Shown here: one piece after another, positions 55,551 through 64,000 of the stretch
Numbering within the stretch: the first letter of the stretch is position 1
How the letters are laid out: every line of letters begins with the position of its first letter
NCBI GenBank assembly: GCA_963580285.1
Contig: OY757010.1
Span: 63,634,406-63,698,405 of the forward strand
Direction: 5' to 3'
Length of the DNA: 64,000 nt
Source: Lucinisca nassula
Lineage: Eukaryota; Mollusca; Bivalvia; Lucinida; Lucinidae
Made by a program: the position numbers and the translations under genes
Notes under the pieces: generated by a model
What the model was told of the DNA's origin: nothing
Database searches by the model: none
Seen by the model: the letters and a program-made list of their open reading frames with translations, nothing else

Positions 55551-55777
55551 TTATCAGTTTACCCCCTTGTAACTCTTAAATTAGCAATTTACGATCAGTT
55601 ACGATGGTCCTCCGTGCGTCGGAACATTCCGCGGGTCGATCGATATATTTTGTATTAGCTGACCATATTTTCTCCTATCACTTTTTTAAGTAATTTCCCC
55701 ATTATGTCCAATAAAAATAAAAAAAATTCCATTTTTTTCTAGTAGTTCGGCTCATTCATAAAAGTACAATGTCACGT

Positions 55778-55832
55778 TGACCTGATAAAGCTCACTTGTC
55801 CTGAGATAGAATATCTTTATCAGGTCAATGTG
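55778..55832. repeat. Short inverted-repeat element
   Basis: TTGACCTGATAAAG and CTTTATCAGGTCAA are exact inverted copies about 27 bp apart. Possibly the remains of a small MITE. Confidence 0.7.
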
Positions 55833-56060
55833 CTGCAATGCAATTAATACAGAGGGTAACTGATAATATAGTTTATCTTTGCATGTATGTACTGCTAATT
55901 ATCTTTTTATTTCGGATATCCGTTTGGTCTTTTTGTGCGAAAGATACTGTCATTTTGGCTTTCCGATTGTGACGTTTAAATAAAAGTTAAGTTGTTTCAT
56001 GCTGGTGTTTCTTTCCGTTTTATGTCTTGAATGACAGGTGTGAGGAAATTTTATCGTTTC

Positions 56061-56736
56061 CTTATAATACGGAAATCATGTAATTTCCTGAACAATATTT
56101 TCGGATTTGTAAGAATCGCCTTGCATAAGGCCATTCGAATTGGACTCGCCATAATTGCTAAAACACGAGAAATGCACTAATTATAACCACCACTATGAGG
56201 CATTACTTATAAATCGTATAACTGCCTCTAAATGCAATAGACTCCCGACTAAACCATAAAATAATCAACTTAAACGGTAGCATAAATAAGACACGCAGAA
56301 AAAAGAAACAATGGTGGACTGAGGAACTTACAAAACTATGAAATCACTTGCAAATGAATGAAAAAACAGTGACTTAAAATGATCATCATCAAGCAGGTAT
56401 TTGTAATTAAGAAAGGGTAATTTGATGATGCAGTCCACTGGCGAAAAGAACATATAAGCAAGCTGTGCAAAACGATCTACTGAAATTCCCTAAAAAGCGG
56501 TGGAAGAAAATCTATACCGATTGAAGTTAAACTTGAAAATGCATTAGTAAACTGGGACGTGAATGTTGTCCTTAGGAACTGGAAGTAAGAATTTCAAAAA
56601 GTTATACAACCAGTCTGATTCTAAGGAAAGGTCATTCACCCAGAAAATACGAATGTAATAATCTTGGGATTTGTCACAGAACTCAAATGACGATATATCA
56701 ATTATGAGGATTAAAACGGCGATAGTATGTTGAATT
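56061..56736. other. Sequence without clear features
   Basis: AT-rich. No repeat or coding signal recognised. Confidence 0.3.
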
Positions 56737-57270
56737 CATCACAAAAACACGTCTATATAATTTTGACCACCGTGAACCCTACTTTTAAATAGTAAAACTG
56801 TGGTTTTGTTTTGTTTGAATTGGGGTTTAAAGTCCCCGTCAACACTATTTAGGTCATTTTGGAGACGTAGCTTTCAATTTTTGGGACTTTTACCCGACAT
56901 TGAAGTGAAATGATATCTCAAGCCCTGCCGCCCAATGAAACCAGAAGGCTTATGTGCATTGGACGATCTGACTCACACCGCTAAGATCAAGCCCTGCTGC
57001 CTTTGGAAACCAGAAGGCTTATATGCATTGGACGATCTGGTTCACACCGCTTTTCCTGGGCAGGAAAACTGTGGTTTACAGGGCAAACCTTATTTTTCTT
57101 ATGTCTGCTCTAAAATAAAGATTGTGGGTACACGTTAGCGGTTCTATCGTGTACCCTCAATCTATATTTTGTGCAGAAATAAGAAAAATGTCACACTATT
57201 TCATTTTAAAATTTTAATATTTTCGGCGGTAAAGTTTACAATGTATTTGTATAGGCGAGTTTTCATAATG
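56737..57270. mobile_element. Palindromic MITE-like element 15, interrupted by a SINE
   Basis: CATCACAAAAACACGTCTAT start and TATAGGCGAGTTTTCATAAT end. The left half reads ATAGTAAAACTG, then after the SINE TGGTTTACAGGGC. The centre is shortened to ACACGTTAGCGGTTCTATCG. Confidence 0.82.
56807..57064 (-). mobile_element. 300-bp family SINE, truncated head, 13-bp target duplication
   Basis: AAAACTGTGGTTT at 56794-56806 and 57065-57077. Internally ACCAGAAGGCTTAT occurs twice about 60-70 bp apart, a local duplication. The head is missing. Confidence 0.88.
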
Positions 57271-58741
57271 TAAAACGGTGCTTTAGGTTGGGATCATATA
57301 TGCGCGGAGGTACTTAGTGTTTTCTGTTTTCGCCGGATGTTCTGCGCATCTTTTGAAACTCAGCGGTGAAGTATATTAAACAAGGAGATACGGTATAATC
57401 AATCCGATTCAAAAGATATTTTCTTGTACTTTGGGATCCTTGATTCCATTATGGAAATTTGAAAATTTCTGAGGGTCACTGATGAGGCGTAATTGGCCGA
57501 AACTTGCTAGTCTCGCCTAGAAAAACCTGTACAACCCTTTGGTGTATTCCTTGCTTCCAAAGGAAAAAAAAACCTTTCCTAGAACACATATAATAATATA
57601 CAATAATAATGTGTAGCTGTACAAAAGTGAGACTTTGATCAAATGTATCAATCATATCGTATCATATAAAAAGTTCTTGAAAATAACTACACCTATTATC
57701 TTGTAACTAGTACTGAGATATATAGATCCCGAGGGCTATTCAATGAAAAGAAATAAATTCTAGCAAACCAAATCCGGCAAATAAATTGCATTTGACACGC
57801 CATGTTATACAAATTGCAGACAAGTTGACGTACTAAATGCGGTTTGAAATCATGTTTTCTTTTTCAGAGTCATGGCGAAAATATTTACTACAGGTACGTT
57901 TTATGTATTTTTTTACTTGTTTTTGTTCAGGGCAAGATTATAGATCCTTGCCCTTTAAAAATAACTCACCAATAGCTCCGGTGAATATCGAACAGATGCA
58001 TATAAGATCAAAATTGATGTTTGTGTTTTTTATTAGTTTATTAGATGGCAAGTTAATGTCGCAATAAACCCATAGCACAGTTAATACATATTTCCAAAGG
58101 AAAAAATAAATAAAGACACTATCAATCAACCCTTTATTTAATTTATTTAAACTTTTCCGTGCATGACCTTTCATAAATGTTGAATTTGTACTAAAAATAC
58201 ACATATGCTTTGATAGCGCCGCAACTTCAAGTAAACTTGTTTACAAGTAAACATGTTTACGTTAGAATCATCAAATATTTATGACGCCAATATTAACAAT
58301 GCATTCTAAAACAGTAACAGTTGGCAAATATATCAGCGAATGTTTTCAACTTGATGCTGGTTGAGGCGTTTCTGACGGGTACACACGATCTTTTCTCTTT
58401 GGGAAAAATTAAGGAAAACTGCAAACCCGACTTTTCATATGAAAATTTGGGGTTACAATGCCTTTAACTACACAGACTTGTTAACGTAGTGTCAACTAGG
58501 ATTCCTTTGGTGTTAATGCTTGTACTCTGTACAGACTCGCAAATGGCTACATGAACAGAAAACTTTTTTGAGAAATTGTGTAACTCTTTAGAACCGCCTC
58601 ATGGAATATGCAAAATCTGCATTAGTATATAAATAAGGACAATAATATACACCCTTGTTAACCCAACTTCTCCATATATGGTCTGGGGTTCAGATGGGTG
58701 TTAATAGCGCGAACATGTTAATGCAATACCAAAACGATCTG
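57271..58741. other. Mixed sequence, no clear gene
   Basis: TTTTCTTGTACTTTGGGATC and TTGATTCCATTATGGA near 57420-57460 resemble 8420-8470 inside block I, so a small dispersed repeat is present. Degraded palindromic-family remnants lie near 58370-58650. No gene seen. Confidence 0.4.
57479..57512 (+). ncRNA. Hammerhead-ribozyme-like core (weak)
   Basis: CTGATGA, then a 3-bp stem GGC/GCC with loop GTAATTG, then GAAAC, then GTC six bases on. This matches the invariant hammerhead core order with a very short stem III. Stem I (AGGGTCA against TCGCCT) pairs only partly with a mismatch, so it may be degenerate or chance. Confidence 0.3.
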
Positions 58742-58983
58742 TTAAGGGGCATGGGAACACCTGGCAGATGTTTTCGCCATTTTTCAAAGGGAGACAACTT
58801 TCAGGACTTCCTGATCACTTTTCTCTTAGCCCTGTCCCAATGGAAAAGGGGTCTACTCTTACAGGAAAGAATTTGCTCCTAAGGAGAAAATTCTATGCTT
58901 TTAGAGTTGACCCCTATTGACATGGGAGACAATACTACCTTTGAAGGAGTTACCTCTCTTGAAAGTGTTTCCATTCCCCTTAA
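58742..58983. mobile_element. TIR element of the TTAAGGGG family (best copy)
   Basis: TTAAGGGGCATGGGAACAC on the left and GTGTTTCCATTCCCCTTAA on the right are inverted repeats that include TTAA. The 242-bp interior has no protein. Related copies at 24020 and 10936. Confidence 0.85.
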
Positions 58984-59070
58984 AATTTAAGTCCCGTACT
59001 CTCGTCTGAAAACTCGCTTGAGGTGTGTTTTTCTTCCCATGCAAAACAGGTATAATTTGGTGGTGTAGGA

Positions 59071-59380
59071 TTTTTTGTTTGATTTGATGTTTAACGTCCC
59101 CGTCAACACTATATAGGTCATTTTGGAGACGTTGCTTCCAATTTTATGGGACTTTTACCCGACATTGAGAATTGAGATGAAATGGCATCTCAAGCCTTGT
59201 CGCCCAATGAAACCAATAGGGTTTATAAGCATGGACGGTCCGACTCGCACCGCTTTGCCTTGGCAGGCCTAGATCCTCTAAGCAGTTTACCAGTACTCGT
59301 GTGCGGTCGGATTCAGCTCTGCGTGGAAGCATCGTGCAGCCCATTTATTTCTTCAAGCCCCGATGGGCGGGGGCCGATTA
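59071..59380 (-). mobile_element. Full-length 300-bp SINE, 11-bp target duplication
   Basis: GTGGTGTAGGA at 59060-59070 and 59381-59391. Tail at the left (TTTGTTTGATTTGATG), head at the right (GCCCCGATGGGCGGGGGCC). ATTGAG is locally duplicated near 59165. Confidence 0.9.
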
Positions 59381-59426
59381 GTGGTGTAGGAACATTCTGA
59401 TTCGCTTATGGGCTGACATCAGAATA

Positions 59427-59540
59427 ACAAGTCCGTGTAACGAACACCCGCCCCTCTAAACCCCCTTTATATAAAAGGTGGGCGTTAAGGACGCATTAAT
59501 AACTTTTCCTTATTTCTTACTCATAAACATAAACTTTCAG
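59427..59540. mobile_element. Palindromic MITE-like element (half copy)
   Basis: AACAAGTCCGTGTAACGAAC, CCCTCTAAACCCCC and TTCCTTATTTCTTACTC fit the left half. The palindrome is lost. Confidence 0.55.
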
Positions 59541-60227
59541 ATTCTAGATTGGCGAGTTAATGTTTTAATGCTTTGTTTTATTGTTTTTGTTTCAGCTATC
59601 TTTGTTCTGCTCGCCGTCGTCTACAAAGGCACAGGTATCAGCTTTCGTTTTACAGCAACTAGAAATATACTTTGCACAATAAATTAAACAACACTTTTCT
59701 AAGTGACGTCTGTGTATTTGCTTAGTTTTGAAATTATATGAAATATGCCAAAAATGTGGAAGACGCTTGAGTTTCAGATCAGGTGACCAAAATAGTCAAG
59801 TTTCCTGTTTGATATTGCGTTGAGTCGACCTCTCGCATCCATCGTACAAACTTGCTTATGGGAGCTTCAATTAAAATAAAAAACTGTACTGAATTGGTAG
59901 TTCAAGAACCAAAATGAGCACAGTCGCTTAAAAGTAAAAAAAAAAAAAACTTGAGATGTTTTCCACTAAGTATCGTCATCAATTTGAAATTTTCTTAATT
60001 TGACCATGATGTTTTTTTTTTATAAAAAAAAACGACGCTTCTACACGGCAGTCAGTTATAACTTTTATGGATAAACCAGAAGAGACTTTGAATAAAAACA
60101 ACGAGAATTAAAGATGTTTAAAAGCATGGTTATTTGGCCAATAGAGAAGGCAAAATATGGATTAAACATTGTCTGAACGCCGCAACATAGACATGCTGCT
60201 TTCTACGATTCCTTGACAAAGTAGAAG
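59541..60227. other. Sequence without clear features
   Basis: Poly-A runs near 59936 and 60018. No gene or repeat recognised. Confidence 0.3.
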
Positions 60228-60490
60228 TAAAACAAAGATCAGGAATCGATACAATTAACTTACTCCACCCATCAAAGACACCAAAGGGAAAGAAACACAA
60301 ACATTAATCGACCAGACCATAATGGAAACCTAAACAAAGGAAGACCATAAGGACAGTTACTTTCCCACAAAATGGTCATATGGCCATCCAACATAAAAAG
60401 ACACAAGTGATACACACAGTAAGTAATAAATAACAACATAAATAAACCGCCACGGTAACAAACAACAACATAAATAAACAGGCGCTTGTT
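60228..60490 (-). mobile_element. Penelope-like 3'-end fragment
   Basis: The reverse complement ends GATCTTTGTTTTACTTCTAC and contains CCATATGACCATTTTGTGGG. A short AACAACATAAATAAAC stretch is tandemly duplicated near 60435 and 60465. Confidence 0.75.
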
Positions 60491-61059
60491 GAAAGGACCT
60501 TTTAATATAAGCACATCTTTAAGTTCAAAAAAGCATTTTCCTTATTGCAAAAACAGGATACAATCATTATATAAAGTGACAAAAATAATACCGATGTTAT
60601 TGCCGGCATTCAGATGTGATGTTTTGTTAGCACACTGAGACGGACCGGACCTTTCATAAAGTTATGGTGCCATAATCCAACGGTGAAACGTTACTAATAA
60701 TCAAATACAAAACAATTTAAACAGAACAGGAAATTTATTCAATGTTTTGAAAATGCTATTTCTGAGGATAGCAGATAAGACTGTCAGGTCGGAGCTATCA
60801 TTTTCACCTATCACCAAAAGGTAAACCAAGTTACCCAGGCATGTGAAATCAGCGTTAACACACACAAAGCTATGGTGAATATGATCCTTTGTCCGCTTGC
60901 AAAAGCATGCGAAAAGCACTCTACCTACATGTACTCTACTTGTGGACTCGGTGAATTTGGCATAATATATTATATTGATAACACCTGGACTGCCCGCCCT
61001 GCCATCTTATCTGAGACTACTATAGCAAATTTCACAACGTACAATTTTTCCCAGGAGTT
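60491..61059. other. Sequence without clear features
   Basis: No supported feature. Confidence 0.3.
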
Positions 61060-61425
61060 TGAAATCTTCATGCGGACTGAACAAACAATTTGCCTAAACC
61101 ACAACAGAACCAAGGGTGAGGATTGTGACAAAATAAATTTATTTAAGCCATCCAGTTAAAAAAATACCGACCTGCTCAAGGCGGTTCTTTTTTGTGGATT
61201 ATTATTGTTATTGTTCGTCTTTGCATGTATTTATTGCTAATTTATTTTTATTTTGGATAGCCGATTGGCAATTTTGCGGTAAAGTAACTGTCGTTTTGGC
61301 TTTCTGCTTGTGAAGTTTTCATTCTGGTGAAGTTGTTTTATGTGTGTGTTCCTTTCCTATGGTGTCTTGGCTGGGGTGTGAGGTAATTGTATCAATTCCT
61401 GATTACTGCCTTCACTTTAACTTTC
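61060..61425 (+). mobile_element. Penelope-like 3'-end fragment (diverged)
   Basis: CATGCGGACTGAACAAAC, GAGGATTGTGAC, CAAGGCGGTTC and TTGTATCAATTCCTGAT in the usual order, about 70-80% similar by eye to the younger copies. Confidence 0.7.
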
Positions 61426-62095
61426 GCAAACATTACATTAACCGTCTCACTAAGACTACTCATGACCAGAAATGAAGACAAGAACGATGGCGCCATTGTT
61501 TTGTCCAATTTGCTGTTTCTAAATAGAAAGAGGAGTGAACTCACGTAAATACATGTTTGATTTTGTTGCGTCGGCCTTTAGATGTTTTGCTTGTAAAATG
61601 CCCTAGCTGTTGTGGCTGGTAGAAATGCCAATTTTGAAAGAGAATTTCTTAGAATCGTAGAAAATATTAACAATTTTGCATTAGAGAAAAAAAAAACCAT
61701 CTTGATTTTACAACCTATTTCGACTCATGGTCTCAGTTTCAAGGCGATTCCCCATAGCAAGTAACAGAAAAAAGAGGGTATGCAGTTTGTCCATACAAAT
61801 TACCTAATGTTTTTTTTTTTTCTTTTTTTTTTTTTTCTTTTTTTATCAACAGAATCTTATAAAAATCCACTTAAAGAAGAAGGAAAGTTAATTAAGGAAT
61901 GATTAACAATAATTTGGTAATTTAATGTTTAGTGGCAAAACTGAGTGGTAAAATAAACTGTCCTACACTCTCCATTATAAAAGGAGGGCGTTACAAATCG
62001 GATTATCCACCAACTACCTGGGTTAATCTCGAGACCACATCTGGGAATGTTTGCTTCATCGAGCACCAAAACTCCTTGTTCAGCGTTAAATCTGT
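61426..62095. other. Unique sequence with T-rich run
   Basis: A T-rich run at about 61811-61846. No gene or repeat recognised. Confidence 0.35.
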
Positions 62096-62312
62096 TTAAC
62101 CCGTGCGACATAGGGCATTTATGGGTACTTTTCCTATGAAACTCCGTGATATTTTTCTTATTCTAAACTATTCTATTCTATTTCTTACGAGCACCCACAA
62201 TCTATGTCTTGGAGCAGAATTAAGAAAAATAATGTTTAACCTGGAAACCCTAGTTTTCTCCATATAAAGTAGGGATTAGGGGTGTTCATTTCACGGACTT
62301 GTTCCTGTGATG
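62096..62312. mobile_element. Palindromic MITE-like element 16 (left arm replaced)
   Basis: ACCCGTGCGACATAGGGC on the left, a TATTC-repeat where the left arm should be, right arm ACGAGCACCCACAATC, and ACGGACTTGTTCCTGTGATG at the end. Confidence 0.75.
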
Positions 62313-62755
62313 AAAAATTCAATGTTTTTAAACGAAAAAAAACAACAAACAAACAAAAAAAAAAACAACATATTTTCCGCAGCAGAGTAAAAATAAATGA
62401 ATTTGAATATAATACATATCAATCGTCATAGAAAAGCGTACCTTATGGGTGTCTAAAAGTGCTTACTATGACATGGGATACAGACGCCGTTAAGATACGG
62501 GCTTCATTTTAACTATTCAGAACTTATTTATTAAACAATCACTTTGTATGAGACAGCAGAATAACGAATTTAGGTATTCCAACCTTTAGTTTAGAAAAAC
62601 CGTACCCGTGAAAAAATTGAGATAATTTTTTTTTATAAATAATAATATAATAGCGAGCACAGCTCACGATGCGCGAAGCGCATCGCGAACGAAGTGAGCT
62701 CTACGGTAGAGAATCTGACCAAGAAAATTAAAATACATCCCTATATACTTTAAGC
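62313..62755. other. AT-rich sequence with a compact inverted repeat
   Basis: At 62660-62700 CAGCTCACGATGCGCG and CGCATCGCGAACGAAGTGAG form nested hairpins. No gene seen before the exon-like segment. Confidence 0.4.
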
Positions 62756-62933
62756 TTAGATCGCCATGACGACTTTTTCTTCCATCTGTGTTCCTGGAGG
62801 TCGCGGCAGTTGTCTAATGGGACGAAAACGAGGCTGACGGTCTGGTATACCGTGTTTCCAGAACATTCGGACGATGTTCAGGGTTTTACCGAAGACAAGT
62901 CTAGCGTATGACAACAAATGAACCGAAACGGAC
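62756..62933 (-). CDS. Candidate terminal exon, unknown protein
   Basis: On the minus strand, TTTATTAG (acceptor, AG at 62934-62935) opens a frame of about 59 codons. It includes SYARLVFGKTLNIVRMFWKH and IPDRQPRFRPIRQLPRPPG and stops at TAA (62756-62758). There is a T-rich tract upstream of the acceptor and no in-frame stop. The basic, proline-rich tail looks protein-like, but the family is not recognised and no upstream exon is visible to 64000. Confidence 0.35.
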
Positions 62934-62935
62934 CT

Positions 62936-63389
62936 AATAAACAGAACGGACTTGCAAAAACAACAAAAATCCCGAAGTGCTTATTTTTCATTATTTCTCG
63001 GATGTTTAAATGTATAGTCCAGCTGGGCACCGCCATATTGCAAGTACTTTTATTGTGCTATTGAAATACTGTACATAATGAGGTGTACCTAAAACAAGCA
63101 GCTAGCAAATTGTACTTACAGAAGTGCCTTAACATAATAGAATAGAATATAGCTTACAACATCTGAGGTAATAAAATGGCCAAATGTGACCGAACAAGTG
63201 TATGAACATAGATAGATAATACCTACAATAATGCTGATCAATCTATCTATCTAACATGGGGCGAAGGGTGTTAGCTGAAATAAAGGGAAAGGAAAGTTGG
63301 TGAGATGAGCTTGTACAGAGTTGAAGTGTTTCACATTTCCGTACCAGCGGGACCATCTCTCCTTCAGGATAAGGTCAGGTCATCAATGG
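62936..63389. other. Sequence without clear features
   Basis: ATCTATCTATCTA repeat near 63240. No gene recognised. Confidence 0.3.
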
Positions 63390-63710
63390 CGAATGTTGCT
63401 CACGGGACCTGGTGGTGACAGTGTCTTGTGGCTTGACATTGCAGATGTGTCTGATCGTTTCCATGTCATTCCGCTGCAGACGCTGGAGGTTTGTCTTTGT
63501 CAATCGTCAAGTATCACTGGCATGGAACACCGCACTCTGCACACAAGAGCTGTACACACGGCAACGTGTCTTGAACGAGATGTGATGGGAAGAGAGAACT
63601 GGTAGCAGTTTCTTGAATTTCTTCTAGGCTGTTTTCACATGTGATGTGTTCGAGAGATCACAGCCATCCGTTGCTGACAGCATGTCATCTAGGTAGCAAA
63701 ACATATCTGC
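63390..63710 (-). pseudogene. Decayed LINE reverse transcriptase C-terminal fragment
   Basis: The minus-strand translation gives CYLDDMLSATDGCDLS, LLPVLSSHHISFKTR, VYSSCVQSAVFHAS and KTNLQRLQRND with IRHICNVKPQDTV. This order is typical of the connection region of a widespread animal non-LTR retrotransposon. Two in-frame stops (after HVKTA and SDT) and truncation at both sides show it is dead. It is a different piece from that at 5695. Confidence 0.7.
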
Positions 63711-64000
63711 AAATTTTAGCATACCCCCAAAAATATTCCTAATTTGTACAGATTATACAGACTTGCCTCCAGTAAAGAAAACATGTGTTTTCACTAATTT
63801 TTGACTATAATGATTGTATTTGGTAACAAAAGAGCTTTAAACAGTTCCTAACAGTATAGCTCTGTAATTACTATAAAGCAACTGAACTGCTGTGCAGCAA
63901 GGAGTACAAAAACATAATTAAAATAGCTTCTGATATGAGCGATATAATGTGTCAACAACACATATTAAGCATTCAGAGCCAAAAATGCAAAGATATTTGA

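Larger units (their letters stand above)
55153..56060 (+). mobile_element. Penelope-like 3'-end copy (old, interrupted)
   Basis: 55153-55390 carries GATGTTGCACTGATGAG and GTGGACTGAAC. The homology resumes at about 55875 (GCATGTATGTACTGC) and ends near 56060. The insert between contains a long hairpin (55395-55550). Confidence 0.7.

Noticed and set aside
63321..63605. 94-codon plus-strand frame as a gene
   Set aside because: It is antisense to the LINE reverse transcriptase relic, which explains the composition.

Overview
The window looks like animal nuclear DNA, most probably from a bivalve mollusc. It is AT-rich, has no bacterial-type gene arrangement, and is built almost entirely from interspersed and tandem repeats. 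The mollusc assignment is an inference from repeat types: long tandem-repeat elements opening with TTTTAGCTCACC and closing with a hairpin plus CTCTTGTT, several tRNA-headed SINE families, TTAA-flanked MITEs and a Penelope-like reverse transcriptase. No intact host protein-coding gene was found. Only four short exon-like segments (4333, 13081, 41263 and 62756) could belong to host genes, all at low confidence.

Left part (1-20.5 kb): a 1,385-bp tandem repeat sits inside a larger 3.75-kb direct repeat. It is followed by decayed retroelement pieces, including an inverted pair of Penelope-like 3' ends and a broken LINE reverse transcriptase. Two large tandem-repeat elements follow (block I at 6952-9198, block II at 15532-18787), with a separate 153-bp array between them. 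SINEs with exact target-site duplications interrupt these arrays. Block II holds 5 units of 145 bp and 14 units of 166 bp, including an apparently exact 334-bp dimer duplication.

Middle (20.5-43.9 kb): a dense field of short non-autonomous elements. The dominant one is a palindromic MITE-like family with about 18 whole or partial copies, whose centre is an inverted repeat with arms of about 33 bp. Also present are a 5'-truncated Penelope-like element (27.5-29.4 kb), a third tandem-repeat element (block III, 35.8-38.4 kb), further TIR elements, and long AT and ATCT microsatellites.

Right part (43.9-64 kb): a complete but inactivated Ty3/gypsy LTR retrotransposon lies on the minus strand (43903-53968). 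It has two LTRs, TG...CA ends, a CGGG target duplication, gag, protease, reverse transcriptase, RNase H, integrase and a C-terminal chromodomain. A SINE lies in its 3' region, and a truncated Penelope-like copy lies inside that SINE, giving a three-level nest. The gag/pro junction carries a GGGAAAC heptamer, an 8-nt spacer and a plausible pseudoknot, with pro in the -1 frame. This reads as a programmed ribosomal frameshift signal and is the most specific functional signal in the window. Pol is broken by a 190-bp tandem duplication and a further frame change. The remaining sequence holds more palindromic MITEs, Penelope-like 3' ends, a long hairpin, a hammerhead-like core and a second decayed LINE reverse transcriptase.
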